A DNA stretch of 47,547 nt from positions 1-47,547 of the forward strand of contig JAEUSQ010000031.1 in the NCBI GenBank assembly GCA_016788705.1. The letters are read 5' to 3'. The position numbers were made by a program, and so were the translations under genes. This DNA comes from Bacteroidetes Order II. bacterium (GTDB lineage: Bacteria; Bacteroidota; Rhodothermia; Rhodothermales; UBA2364). The notes under the pieces were generated by a model that made no database searches, was not told the origin of the DNA, and saw only the letters and a program-made list of their open reading frames with translations. This document shows positions 35,725 to 44,831 of this stretch, one piece after another; positions within the stretch are counted from its first letter, which is position 1; each line of letters opens with the position of its first letter.

Positions 35725-37602
35725 TTAGAGTACACCTTTGGTGCTGGGTAAAATGTCCATCCGGGTAGGGTCTCGGCGGACGGCCATCCGGATGGCTTTG
35801 GCAAATGCCTTAAAAACCGACTCAATCAGGTGGTGGTCATTATCAGCCTTTGCCTGTATGTTGAGGTTGCACTTGGCGTTGTCGCAGAAAGATTTAAAAA
35901 AGTGGTACCACATCTCGGTTGGTACATCGCCCACCCGTTCGCGGGTAAAGGGGACGTCCCAGACCAACCAAGGCCGTCCGGAAAAATCAAGGGCTACTTG
36001 TGCCAATGCTTCATCCATTGGCAATAAAAAACCATATCGTTCGATGCCGCGTTTATCCCCCAGAGCCTCCCAAAACGCCGTTCCGAGGGCCAATGCGGTG
36101 TCTTCTACGGTGTGATGCTCGTCTATGTGGAGGTCGCCTCGTACCAAAACCGAGAGGTCGCAACCGCCATGCCGCGCCAATTGCTCCAACATATGGTCAA
36201 AAAAGCCCAACCCTGTGTGAAGGTCGGCTTTTCCGGTTCCGTCTAAGTTCAGGTGAATACGGATGTCCGTCTCGTTGGTGGTGCGTTGTACGTGAGCGGT
36301 TCGGTGGGTTGGTTCGGGGGCGGGTAATACCGCCAGACGGTGGGTTACGGCCCATTGGTGCGCCTCCAAGCCTTCGGCAGCCGCCATAGTCTCTACGGTA
36401 GGACCGATGTTTTGTAAACCCTCCGGCGTAAGGTGTTGAAAGGTGACTTTTCGTACAAAGGTATCTAAGGAAACCCCTGCATACATCCGTGCAGAGCCAT
36501 TGGTCGGAAGGGTATGGTTGGTTCCTGAAGCATAGTCACCCACCGATTCTGGTGTCCAATGTCCCAAAAAAACCGATCCCGCATTGGCCACTTGGTCGGC
36601 GAGGGCATATGGGTGGTCGGTGGCCAGAATCAGGTGTTCGGGTGCATAAGCATTGAGCAACTTCATTGCTTCGGCTTCGGTTTGCACTTGGATCAGCAGG
36701 CTGTTTTCCAACGAGGCGGCAGCTATTTCGCGTCGGGGCAAGGTGGCCAACTGTGCCCGCACCTCGTGTTCTATTTGTTCTATCATAGAAGCAGAGGTGG
36801 AAACGAGTAGGACTTGGCTATCGGCTCCGTGTTCTGCCTGTGAGAGGAGGTCTGCGGCCACAAACACCGGATGGGCGGTCTCGTCTGCGTAAACGGCCAC
36901 TTCCGAGGGGCCAGCAGGCATATCTATCGCCACGCCTTCTTGTTGGATCAATTGCTTGGCGGCAGTAACAAAGGCATTCCCCGGTCCCAAAATTTTATAT
37001 ACCGCAGGGATGCTTTCCGTGCCGTATCCCATGGCGGCAATGGCCTGTGCACCGCCCACTTTATACACCTGACGAATGCCAATGAGTTGGGCAGTGAACA
37101 AAATGGCCGGATGTACCGATCCATCTTTTTGCGGAGGCGTACATAAAACAACCTCCCGACAACCCGCTAATTTTGCCGGAATCCCCAGCATCAATAAGGT
37201 GGAAAACAGCGGAGCCGTCCCACCCGGAATGTATAAACCCACCTTTTCGATTGGGAGCGACTTTCGCCAGCACCGAACACCGGGCATGGTTTCTACCTCG
37301 CGCACGTTCTCGGCCTGCGACGCATGGAACTTCCGAATATTGGCGTAGGCGGTTCGGATAGCCATTTGGAGGGCCGGAGAAACCGTAGCCGTGGATGCCG
37401 CAAACTCGGTATCTTGTACCGCCAATTCCTTTAGGGTAACGCCATCGAATTGTGCCGTGAAGGCCCGAAGTGCGGCATCGCCTTGCACACGAACAGCCTC
37501 CAATATGGGTGCAACCCGGTCGGTTAATTGTCCGACCGCCAATGCAGGTCTTGACAAAAGGGAAGGCCAGTCGGTTTGCGGAGGGTGAATAATTTTTTTC
37601 AT
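35725..37602 (-). CDS. HisD-HisB fusion: histidinol dehydrogenase and IGP dehydratase
   Basis: 625 residues in one uninterrupted frame. Residues 1-428 are a full histidinol dehydrogenase: [60 protein letters not shown], and the catalytic Glu322-His323 in [12 protein letters not shown] ~10-residue linker (about 428-437) follows. Residues 437-625 are a full imidazoleglycerol-phosphate dehydratase: [32 protein letters not shown] and [18 protein letters not shown] carry the manganese-binding histidine clusters. Both halves look active. In most gene orders hisC lies between hisD and hisB. Here it is missing and the two genes are joined. The dehydrogenase does the last two steps, the dehydratase the sixth. 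It lies between hisG (22 bp) and hisH (21 bp). Confidence 0.95.
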   Translation of the reverse strand: MKKIIHPPQTDWPSLLSRPALAVGQLTDRVAPILEAVRVQGDAALRAFTAQFDGVTLKELAVQDTEFAASTATVSPALQMAIRTAYANIRKFHASQAENVREVETMPGVRCWRKSLPIEKVGLYIPGGTAPLFSTLLMLGIPAKLAGCREVVLCTPPQKDGSVHPAILFTAQLIGIRQVYKVGGAQAIAAMGYGTESIPAVYKILGPGNAFVTAAKQLIQQEGVAIDMPAGPSEVAVYADETAHPVFVAADLLSQAEHGADSQVLLVSTSASMIEQIEHEVRAQLATLPRREIAAASLENSLLIQVQTEAEAMKLLNAYAPEHLILATDHPYALADQVANAGSVFLGHWTPESVGDYASGTNHTLPTNGSARMYAGVSLDTFVRKVTFQHLTPEGLQNIGPTVETMAAAEGLEAHQWAVTHRLAVLPAPEPTHRTAHVQRTTNETDIRIHLNLDGTGKADLHTGLGFFDHMLEQLARHGGCDLSVLVRGDLHIDEHHTVEDTALALGTAFWEALGDKRGIERYGFLLPMDEALAQVALDFSGRPWLVWDVPFTRERVGDVPTEMWYHFFKSFCDNAKCNLNIQAKADNDHHLIESVFKAFAKAIRMAVRRDPTRMDILPSTKGVL

Positions 37603-37624
37603 GGATTTAGGGCAATACCAGACG

Positions 37625-38476
37625 TTATAAAATCATTTTCTCGATCGGAACCACCAAGATGCCTTGGGCGCCAGCAGCTTTTAGGCCCTCGATGATTTCC
37701 CAAAACTGGTCTTCTTGAATTACCGAATGAACCGAACTCCAACCCGAAAGGGCAAGTGGCAAAACCGTCGGGCTTTTCATGCCGGGCAGGAGCCGGATCA
37801 CTTCCGGCACTTGTTCGTTTGGGGCATTGAGCAGAATGTATTTAAAATTCCGCGCCCGATGCACCGACCGAATGCGGAACTTTAGTTGGTCTAATAATTC
37901 CGTTTTTTCGGATGACAACGCCGCATGGCGAATGATAACGGCTTCGGATTGTAGAATGGCTTGCACTTCTTTCAGGCCATTGCTCAATAATGTTCCGCCA
38001 GAGCTTACCAAATCGCAAATGGCATCTGCAAGCCCAATACCAGGTGCAATCTCTACCGATCCACTGATTTCATGAATGCTGGCTGAAATTCCGGCGTTTT
38101 TAAGGAAATCTTGTAACACATTGGGGTAAGAAGTGGCAATGCGCCTACCGTTCAGGGCTTCCAAGCCCGTCCATTCAAATGTCTTGGGTACCGCAATCGA
38201 AAGTCGGCAAGTGCCAAATCCTAATTTTTCCGCAATCTCTACAGGTTTCCGCGTCTCTTCTACCACATTCAGGCCCACGATGCCCAAATCAGCCGTTCCG
38301 TCTGCCACATAGCCCGGAATGTCGTCGTCACGCAAAAAAAGGATTTCTACCGGAAAATTGTGTGCCACACACCGGAGTTTATTCTTGGTATCAGGCAGGT
38401 CAATCCCGCATTCCCGGATCAGTGCTAAGGAGTCTTCACTTAAACGTCCGGATTTTTGGATGGCAAGGCGTATCAA
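37625..38476 (-). CDS. hisG: ATP phosphoribosyltransferase, long form
   Basis: First, committed step of histidine synthesis. At 283 residues it is the long (HisG-L) form with a C-terminal ACT-like regulatory domain (about 210-283), which gives histidine feedback control and needs no HisZ. Catalytic-domain marks are [38 protein letters not shown], the PRPP loop region [20 protein letters not shown], and [13 protein letters not shown]. The start appears to be TTG (38476), since no in-frame ATG is close and the sequence [12 protein letters not shown] fits the family start exactly. It is the first gene of the minus-strand operon. No His-rich leader peptide is visible in the 167 bp upstream. Confidence 0.95.
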   Translation of the reverse strand: MIRLAIQKSGRLSEDSLALIRECGIDLPDTKNKLRCVAHNFPVEILFLRDDDIPGYVADGTADLGIVGLNVVEETRKPVEIAEKLGFGTCRLSIAVPKTFEWTGLEALNGRRIATSYPNVLQDFLKNAGISASIHEISGSVEIAPGIGLADAICDLVSSGGTLLSNGLKEVQAILQSEAVIIRHAALSSEKTELLDQLKFRIRSVHRARNFKYILLNAPNEQVPEVIRLLPGMKSPTVLPLALSGWSSVHSVIQEDQFWEIIEGLKAAGAQGILVVPIEKMIL

Positions 38477-38604
38477 GGTTTCGTTTGTGTATGGTTGATG
38501 AAAAAATAGGGGAACGCTGAACCCTAAGCCTGAACATAATCCAGAACAGTCCTCATGCTGGCGACATTCACAACATTTCCTTAGCGAAAAAAAGCCGAAG
38601 ATCT

Positions 38605-38626
38605 TATTTTGTGTAAACGCTTACAC
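38605..38626 (+). promoter_or_regulatory. LacI-family operator upstream of the GH13 gene
   Basis: GTGTAAACGCTTACAC at 38611-38626 is a near-perfect 16-bp palindrome with the central CG of LacI/CcpA/MalR-type sites. One symmetrical pair is off. It overlaps the end of TATTTTG (38605-38611), which resembles a Bacteroidota -7 element, and lies 17 bp before the ATG at 38644. This is a good position for repression by a sugar-responsive regulator. No LacI-family gene is in the window. Confidence 0.65.
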
Positions 38627-38643
38627 TTAACCCATACGGCTTT

Positions 38644-41376
38644 ATGACACGTAGTTCTATCAGCCTCGCGAAAGCCGCCGCTTTTTTCCTTGTTTTTCTT
38701 TTCTTTATGAATGCTGAAGCACAAACGCACTCCTTACCGATTTTTACGGAAGAAGTGCGACAAAATGGCTACCTGCACCAAAACGATACCACCTATTTTG
38801 TGTTCGATGCCTTGCGCTATGGACGGGAAAATGTGGAAAAAGTGGTCGTTACGGGCGCTTTTCGTGGATGGGATCAAAATATGAACGACCCGCAATGGTT
38901 GCTCAAGCCCATAAATGGCACGGGGCAACTCTGGTACCTTCCTGTTGTGAACCGTGATATGCAGACCATTCCACCCAGTTCACCTTTTAAATTCAGAATT
39001 AATGAGGGCGCTTGGCTGGATCCCTTTACGGCAGCCCCCAATGCCGAAGGTGGGAACCTGATTTTTATGAAGGGAATGACTCCGCCCGCTCTTAAAGCGA
39101 CGTTGAATAATAAACGCGCCATCTATGTAAAAGTGCAAGGAGAAGGGTTAAGCCGCCCATTAGACCCTCATAAGTGGGTCATAACCGACGTAAAAGGGCG
39201 CCTCATCCCCATTCGTGAAGTCCTACCTCTCAATGCCAACGATGCCATCCTCGTTCCTGCCGAAGACTTGAACCGCAAAAAAGTCTATTATGTGAATCTC
39301 CCTAGCCTCAAAATGAATACGTGGGCCGACTTCGAAGGTTGGTGGCGGGATCTTTATTCGGATAAACCGCTCGGCGCTACTATCCATGAGGCCAGACAAT
39401 CTACCCATTTTGGGCTATTTGCACCCCGTGCCGATGCCGTTACGCTGTTCTTGTACCGAAATGCGACCGATGAAATGCCCTATCAGAAAATTCCTATGAC
39501 CGAGGACGAAAACGGAGTCTGGGAAACCACACAAACCGGAAGCCTGAAAGGGGTTTGGTACATGTTTTGGGTTCAAGGCGTCGAAATTCCTGGCTTCCCG
39601 TCCGATCATCTGGTTAGTGATCCATATGCACGTGTACAGGATGGGTCTTTTGGCAAAAGCCGTGTTTGGCCTGCTACAAAACCTGCTTCTGTACTTAAAA
39701 AGGGCATTCCCAAGATGGAAGATGTGGTGGCCTACGAAGTGCATGTGCAAGATTTTACGACATTATTGCCCGTAGCGCCCGAACTGAGAGGTACCATACC
39801 CGCCATGATTCGGCCAGGACTGAAGAATAAAAAAGGTGCACCCATTGGCTTTGACCACCTCGTGAAGACGGGCATCAATACCGTCCATCTGATGCCGATG
39901 CAAGAATACCTCCATTATCCGGATGCTGTTTGGAAAGAGGCGTTCCAAAACGATCCCTTGATGAAGGAATTGGGGGTTTCCGAAGAAAACTACCAATGGG
40001 GCTATCGGATCACCCATTTTATGGCGATCGAAAGCAAATACCGCCAGAAAAATACCGAACCCGGAACGGAACGTGAGCAATTTCGTGATCTCGTACAGGC
40101 CTTTCATCATAAAGACATGGCGGTGATCGTAGATTTTGTATTCAACCATACCGGGGAAAATATGGAGGGCAACCATTGGGCCATGAACTTCAATGGGATT
40201 GATATGCTCTACTATTACCGAACAAAAGACTTTCGGCATATCGGAGGGTATGGGAATGAAACCAAGTCCGAAAACCGGCCTATGGTACAGCGATGGCTGA
40301 TTGATCAATGTAAAATGTTTAGAGATGAGTTCGGGGTAGATGGGATTCGGATTGACCTCGCCGGGATGACGGATGAGCAGTCGCTTTATAAAATCAAACA
40401 AGCCATGGGGCCGGATTGGATTATATACGGTGAGCCTTGGATTAGCCCGAACGATCCCGAGTTTCGTAAAAATCCGGACTGGGATTGGTATAAAGCGGAT
40501 TCACCTATTACTTACTTTCAGGATGATGCCCGAAATGCGTTTAAAGGACCCACTTCCGATCCGAACAATAAGTACACAGACCGGGGGTTTGCTGGTGGAA
40601 ATGCAACCGAAAGGGATCGCACCATGTTGGCCCTCACCAATGGATTTCCGGAAGAAGGGGACCCCAACCGAGGATTAAACTACTTGGATATTCACGATAA
40701 TTGGGCCTTGGCAGATCAGTTTGCGACCAAGGATTGGGATGGACGAAAAGGTGTGGACGAAGGGGCCTATAAAATTGCAGCCACCCTCCTTTTTACGTCT
40801 CTCGGCCCTATCGTCATTCATGGCGGAACCGAGTTCATGAGAAGCAAAGGGGCCATGCCAGACTCGCGTGGGCAGGTGATCAAGGAAACCCGAATGGGCA
40901 AGATTTATCTCAAAGGCCGGGGCGATACCTATAATGCGCTTATCCCCAATCTGTTCGTTTGGGACAATGTGGGTAAATCTCCCAAAGATGATAAGGCGTG
41001 TAATTGTGACTTTAAGGGGATGCAGGCCTATTGGGAGGGTCTTACACGATTTAGGCTTAGCGAAAAAGGGAAGGTGTTTCGGTTTGGGGGGAAAGTTCCT
41101 CCACCCAACTATTACCAATTCATCAAGCCCGAAAATCCGTACCTACTTGGATATGTTGTGAAAGCGAATGTCTTGGTCTTGGTAAATACGGCGGAAGTGG
41201 CGAATCGTTTTCAAATAGAGGCACTTCCTGCAGGAAACTGGCGATTGATTGCAGATGGCCAGCAAGTGGATTTTGTGAACGGTCTTAAAGGAGCCAGTGC
41301 AACCCTCAATGGCGGTAAGGTGCCTGAGGTCATAACCGTGCCAGCCACAACAGCGATGATTTGGGTAAAAGACTGA
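38644..41376 (+). CDS. Secreted pullulanase-like GH13 glycoside hydrolase
   Basis: 910 residues with a signal peptide (hydrophobic to FFMNAEAQ). Two N-terminal beta-sandwich modules follow: a CBM48-like one at about 50-140 with VVTGAFRGWDQNM, and a second at about 245-335 with THFGLFAPRADAVTLFLYRN. The GH13 barrel is at about 360-800: YEVHVQDFT, region I VIVDFVFNHTG (Asp497), region II DGIRIDLAG with nucleophile Asp571, region III IIYGEPW with acid/base Glu597, and region IV LDIHDNW with Asp685. Gly after the region II Leu-Ala fits pullulanases rather than alpha-amylases. The pullulanase motif YNWGYDP reads YQWGYRITHF, so specificity may differ. It probably cuts alpha-1,6 or alpha-1,4 links in glycogen-like glucans outside the cytoplasm. 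Preceded by a LacI-type operator. Confidence 0.9.
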   Translation: MTRSSISLAKAAAFFLVFLFFMNAEAQTHSLPIFTEEVRQNGYLHQNDTTYFVFDALRYGRENVEKVVVTGAFRGWDQNMNDPQWLLKPINGTGQLWYLPVVNRDMQTIPPSSPFKFRINEGAWLDPFTAAPNAEGGNLIFMKGMTPPALKATLNNKRAIYVKVQGEGLSRPLDPHKWVITDVKGRLIPIREVLPLNANDAILVPAEDLNRKKVYYVNLPSLKMNTWADFEGWWRDLYSDKPLGATIHEARQSTHFGLFAPRADAVTLFLYRNATDEMPYQKIPMTEDENGVWETTQTGSLKGVWYMFWVQGVEIPGFPSDHLVSDPYARVQDGSFGKSRVWPATKPASVLKKGIPKMEDVVAYEVHVQDFTTLLPVAPELRGTIPAMIRPGLKNKKGAPIGFDHLVKTGINTVHLMPMQEYLHYPDAVWKEAFQNDPLMKELGVSEENYQWGYRITHFMAIESKYRQKNTEPGTEREQFRDLVQAFHHKDMAVIVDFVFNHTGENMEGNHWAMNFNGIDMLYYYRTKDFRHIGGYGNETKSENRPMVQRWLIDQCKMFRDEFGVDGIRIDLAGMTDEQSLYKIKQAMGPDWIIYGEPWISPNDPEFRKNPDWDWYKADSPITYFQDDARNAFKGPTSDPNNKYTDRGFAGGNATERDRTMLALTNGFPEEGDPNRGLNYLDIHDNWALADQFATKDWDGRKGVDEGAYKIAATLLFTSLGPIVIHGGTEFMRSKGAMPDSRGQVIKETRMGKIYLKGRGDTYNALIPNLFVWDNVGKSPKDDKACNCDFKGMQAYWEGLTRFRLSEKGKVFRFGGKVPPPNYYQFIKPENPYLLGYVVKANVLVLVNTAEVANRFQIEALPAGNWRLIADGQQVDFVNGLKGASATLNGGKVPEVITVPATTAMIWVKD

Positions 41377-41396
41377 TTCCAAAAACGGAAAACAAT

Positions 41397-41428
41397 AAAG
41401 CCCCTTTGGTAAATCCGAAGGGGCTTTT
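41397..41428 (+). terminator. Rho-independent terminator after the GH13 gene
   Basis: AAAGCCCCTT (41397-41406) pairs with AAGGGGCTTT (41418-41427), then TTGTAATTTT. It is 21 bp past the stop codon. Confidence 0.9.
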
Positions 41429-41504
41429 GTAATTTTGAAACAATGGAGGGAAATAAGGAACAACTTTCAAAATGACAAAACAAATTGATTGTGGAACGCG
41501 CAAC

Positions 41505-41591
41505 TTATGCCGAATAGACGATCAGCATGAGAATCGCAACGAACCCCACGCATACGAACATGAGCCGCATGCTTTTGGTTTGTTGGGTCAT
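41505..41591 (-). CDS. Possible 28-residue single-helix membrane peptide
   Basis: From the ATG at 41591 the frame reads MTQQTKSMRLMFVCVGFVAI then LMLIVYSA and stop: a short basic N-terminus and one membrane helix with only a few trailing residues. It lies alone between the GH13 terminator and the omega-amidase gene. Small single-span proteins of this form exist, but nothing beyond the composition supports it. The 300-bp spacer otherwise holds no gene. Confidence 0.3.
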   Translation of the reverse strand: MTQQTKSMRLMFVCVGFVAILMLIVYSA

Positions 41592-41727
41592 TTTGGTTAT
41601 TAGGGAAATAGTGGGAAAGAACATTATGTGTGGGAACGGCTTGAAAGTAAAAAAACGATTTAATAAAAGCAAGTGCCTGTGGTGCGTTTTAAGAAAAAAA
41701 TACAATTTTATTTTTTCTTAAAACAAA

Positions 41728-42510
41728 TCACACAAAAATATTGAATTGGTCGGCATCCAAATGAGCAGGAAATTTATTCCGATATTCCAGAAGTGCGGTA
41801 TGAGATAAGGGATAGGTGACACTGTTCATTGTTCTACCCGCATCCCAAAGAATCTGGCCTTTGTAGTCTGAAATCAGCGAGTCTCCTTGGTATGTTTTTC
41901 CATTGCCATCAAGACCTATTCTATTAATTCCAACAACATAGGATAGGTTCTCTATGGCTCGTGCAGGCAATAGGGCACGCCAAGCCAAAGACCGCGTCGC
42001 TGGCCAGTTGGCCACATAAATTAAAAGATCGTACGCCAGCCCAAGATTTCTACTCCATACCGGAAATCGTAAATCATAACAGATTAATGGGCATATTTTC
42101 CAGCCTTTCCATTCAATAATTAATTGCTTATTTCCTGACGAATAAACCTGTTCTTCTCCAGCCATCCTGAATAAATGCCGTTTATCATATGATTGGTACC
42201 GTCCATCCGGAAAGACCCAAAAAAGGCGGTTATAAAAGTGGTTCTCATCACATACCATGAAACTGCCCGTGAGTGCAGCGTTATAGGCTTGTGCCTTGGC
42301 CTGCATCCATGCAAGGGTGGGGCCCTCTGGTGGCTCGGCATAAGGCGCTGGATTCATGGAGAATCCCGTTGTGAACATTTCTGGCAATACAATCACATCC
42401 GTGGCCGAGTCTATCCCCAAAAGGTGCTCATCCAGCATTTTCCGGTTGTTTTCCGGAGATTCCCAGTGAAGATCAGTCTGGATGGCCGATATGTATAAAC
42501 TTTCTTTCAT
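41728..42510 (-). CDS. Nitrilase-superfamily omega-amidase (YafV/Nit2-like)
   Basis: I start it at the ATG at 42510 (260 residues, MKESLYISAIQTDLHWESPE); the frame is open for nine more codons. The Glu-Lys-Cys triad is complete: Glu44 (VLPEMFTTGFSM), Lys110 (YDKRHLFRM) and Cys144 (PLICYDLRFPVW). The YDKRHLF and CYDLRFPVW motifs and the short length fit the omega-amidase group. That group hydrolyses alpha-ketoglutaramate and deaminated glutathione in metabolite repair. It is cytosolic, with no signal peptide. It is divergent from the ALDH-like gene, with about 100 bp between starts. Confidence 0.9.
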   Translation of the reverse strand: MKESLYISAIQTDLHWESPENNRKMLDEHLLGIDSATDVIVLPEMFTTGFSMNPAPYAEPPEGPTLAWMQAKAQAYNAALTGSFMVCDENHFYNRLFWVFPDGRYQSYDKRHLFRMAGEEQVYSSGNKQLIIEWKGWKICPLICYDLRFPVWSRNLGLAYDLLIYVANWPATRSLAWRALLPARAIENLSYVVGINRIGLDGNGKTYQGDSLISDYKGQILWDAGRTMNSVTYPLSHTALLEYRNKFPAHLDADQFNIFV

Positions 42511-42607
42511 AGGGGGGTGAAAAAGATGCTTGGGCATAACAATTCAGGATATTTGAAACTATGGATATTGTACCTATATTCCAAAATCAAAACCAATCAT
42601 GTAAACC

Positions 42608-43480
42608 ATGCCCCGACTTTCAGTGCCCAAGACCTATAAGATGTTAATTAATGGAGCTTATGTTCGTTCCGAACGTGGCTACGTAAGCTCCCAAACCGAT
42701 GGAACAGGCAAGGTGATTGCAACATATCCACTAGCCTCCCGCAAGGATGTACGGGAGGCGGTTGCTGCGGCCCGAAAAGCGCAGAACGGCTGGGCAAAAC
42801 GTTCGGCTTTTAACCGGAGCCAAATCCTTTTCCGGATTGCCGAAATGCTCGAAACGCGCCGTAAAGGTTTTGAGGAATCTTTGGCGCAATGGCTAAATTT
42901 TAGCGAGGAAGAGGCCGTTGTCGAACTAGATGCAGCGATTGATCGGGTTTTTTGGTATGCTGGCTGGGCCGATAAATATGCCCAAGTGTTCAGCAGTGTT
43001 AATCCTGTGGCGGCTCCTTTCTTTAACTTTACCACGCCCGAACCAACGGGGGTCGTCGCCCTCTTTGCACCTGCCTCTTCACCGCTATCCGGATTGGTCT
43101 CGGTGCTGATGCCCGTTATTCTTTCTGGTAATACGGCGGTTTTGGTTGCAGATTCGGTTTCTCCTCTTTCAGCCTTAGATTTTGCAGAGGTGATCGGCGT
43201 CAGCGATGTGCCCAATGGCGTGGTCAATATTCTTACAGGCCAACGGGAGGAACTGATCACCCCAATGGCAAATCATATGGACATAAATGCCCTTGCCGGA
43301 TTTGGCCTTTCGGCTGAGGAAGAAAAACGGATAACCGAATTGGCCGCAGCCAATATGAAACGCATCCATTTTGGAAAAGATAACGGGAAGACCGATTGGC
43401 AACAAGTGGACAACCAGTCCCTCTATGCTGTATTACCATTTGTAGAGTTCAAAACTGCTTGGCACCCCATTGGCGTATGA
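42608..43480 (+). CDS. ALDH-like protein lacking the catalytic domain
   Basis: 290 residues. The first ~240 match the NAD-binding half of aldehyde dehydrogenases: MLINGAYVRSERGYVSSQT, AVAAARKAQNGWAKRSAFNR, PEPTGVVALFAPASSPLSG, VLMPVILSGNTAVLVADSVS and DVPNGVVNILTGQREEL. The chain then skips the catalytic domain with its Cys (GQxC) and Glu (ExGG), and ends after ~45 residues with VEFKTAWHPIGV. The open frame has no sign of a premature stop, and its last codon overlaps the start of the next gene (ATGA). It therefore looks like a settled short form, as seen next to full ALDHs in some actinobacteria. Dehydrogenase activity is not expected alone; a partner ALDH may be encoded elsewhere. Confidence 0.82.
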   Translation: MPRLSVPKTYKMLINGAYVRSERGYVSSQTDGTGKVIATYPLASRKDVREAVAAARKAQNGWAKRSAFNRSQILFRIAEMLETRRKGFEESLAQWLNFSEEEAVVELDAAIDRVFWYAGWADKYAQVFSSVNPVAAPFFNFTTPEPTGVVALFAPASSPLSGLVSVLMPVILSGNTAVLVADSVSPLSALDFAEVIGVSDVPNGVVNILTGQREELITPMANHMDINALAGFGLSAEEEKRITELAAANMKRIHFGKDNGKTDWQQVDNQSLYAVLPFVEFKTAWHPIGV

Positions 43481-44808
43481 ACGCGTTTCGTGATACCTTT
43501 TTCACCAATCGCTTGTATTTGGTGCTGGGCGTTGTGGTGGTTGTTTTAATGTTGGGCCATTTTACTTTGGCTTTGGCCATTCTAGGTAGGGTGGCTTTAA
43601 TATTGGTGCTGGGTCTGGTGCTGCTGGAATCGCTTGTGTTGTACCTAAACCCAAGGCCCGTTTCTGGTGAGCGTGAACTTCCGGAGCGGTTTTCGAATGG
43701 GGATGCCAACACAATTGGTCTGGTTATACGCAACGGATATGCTTTTCGGGTGCATCTTGAGGTGATAGACGAAGTGCCTTTTCAGTTTCAAGAACGGTAT
43801 TTTAACAACCGTTTTTCATTGGCTGCCGCCGAAGAGAAGGCGTGGTCTTATACCCTTCGGCCAGTGCGTCGAGGGGTTTACCATTTTGGCATTTTGAATG
43901 TATTAGCCACCACCCGATTAGGACTAGTACAACGTCGTTTCCGGTTAGCCAAGGAAGAGAACGTAGCCGTGTACCCCTCTTTCTTGCAAATGCGGCAGTT
44001 TGAGTTATATGCCATCTCAAACCGACTCACCGAGGCTGGTGTAAAACGTATTCGGCGTATAGGACGTGCGACCAACTTTGAACAAATTCGGGCCTATGTT
44101 CCGGGTGACGAGCCTAAAACCGTAAACTGGCGGGCGACGGCAAGACGAGCAGACCTAATGGTAAACCAATACGAAGAAGAAAAAGCCCAACAGGTGTTTA
44201 GTGTATTGGATCTTGGGAGAAATATGGAAATGCCTTTTGAGGGGATGAGTTTACTCGATTATGCCATAAATGCCACATTGGTCATTTCTAATATCGCCAT
44301 GCTTAAGCAGGATAAAGCGGGCTTGGTATGTTTTTCAGATGAAAAGCCTTTGATTCTGCCAGCCGATCGGAAAAAAATCCACCTTCAACGGATCATGGAT
44401 GCACTCTATCGGCTGACAACCGATTTCAAAGAATCTGATTTTGAAAAACTTTATGCCTACGCCCGACAACACATCCATCAGCGAAGCCTTTTACTACTTT
44501 ATACCAACTTCGAGTCGCTTTCAGGCATGAAACGTCGGCTCCGGCAGTTGCAATTATTGGCCAAACAGCATCTGGTGGTGGTTATTTTTTTTGAGAATAC
44601 GGAACTGAGCGCCCTCACAGAAGCCTTGCACCAAAATGTAGAGCACATCTACATACAAACCATTGCCGAGAAAGTGGGATTCGAGAAGCGAGAAGTGGTT
44701 CGGGAATTGAAACAATATGGCATTCACACCATCCTTACCTCACCTCAAAACCTTACGGTCTCTACGATTAATAAATACCTAGAGCTAAAAGCCCGAGGCC
44801 TGATCTGA
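43477..44808 (+). CDS. DUF58 domain membrane protein
   Basis: 443 residues from the ATG at 43477, which overlaps the stop of the ALDH-like gene. Two N-terminal helices (LYLVLGVVVVVLMLGHFTLA and LVLGLVLLESLVLYL) are followed by a beta domain. The DUF58 signature follows: EFEQIRAYVPGDEPKTVNWR-type, here NFEQIRAYVPGDEPKTVNWR then ATARRADLMVNQYEEE. A VWA-like Rossmann part comes next (VFSVLDLGRNMEMPFEGMSL, LVCFSDEKPLIL). DUF58 proteins usually sit with MoxR ATPases and VWA proteins; no MoxR is encoded here. The biochemical role of DUF58 is unknown, possibly assembly or envelope stress. Confidence 0.9.
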   Translation: MNAFRDTFFTNRLYLVLGVVVVVLMLGHFTLALAILGRVALILVLGLVLLESLVLYLNPRPVSGERELPERFSNGDANTIGLVIRNGYAFRVHLEVIDEVPFQFQERYFNNRFSLAAAEEKAWSYTLRPVRRGVYHFGILNVLATTRLGLVQRRFRLAKEENVAVYPSFLQMRQFELYAISNRLTEAGVKRIRRIGRATNFEQIRAYVPGDEPKTVNWRATARRADLMVNQYEEEKAQQVFSVLDLGRNMEMPFEGMSLLDYAINATLVISNIAMLKQDKAGLVCFSDEKPLILPADRKKIHLQRIMDALYRLTTDFKESDFEKLYAYARQHIHQRSLLLLYTNFESLSGMKRRLRQLQLLAKQHLVVVIFFENTELSALTEALHQNVEHIYIQTIAEKVGFEKREVVRELKQYGIHTILTSPQNLTVSTINKYLELKARGLI

Positions 44809-44831
44809 TTTTCTAACCCTATCAAACGGAC

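Noticed and set aside
38477-38643. His-operon leader peptide and attenuator
   Set aside because: No run of histidine codons and no terminator/antiterminator pair is seen before hisG.
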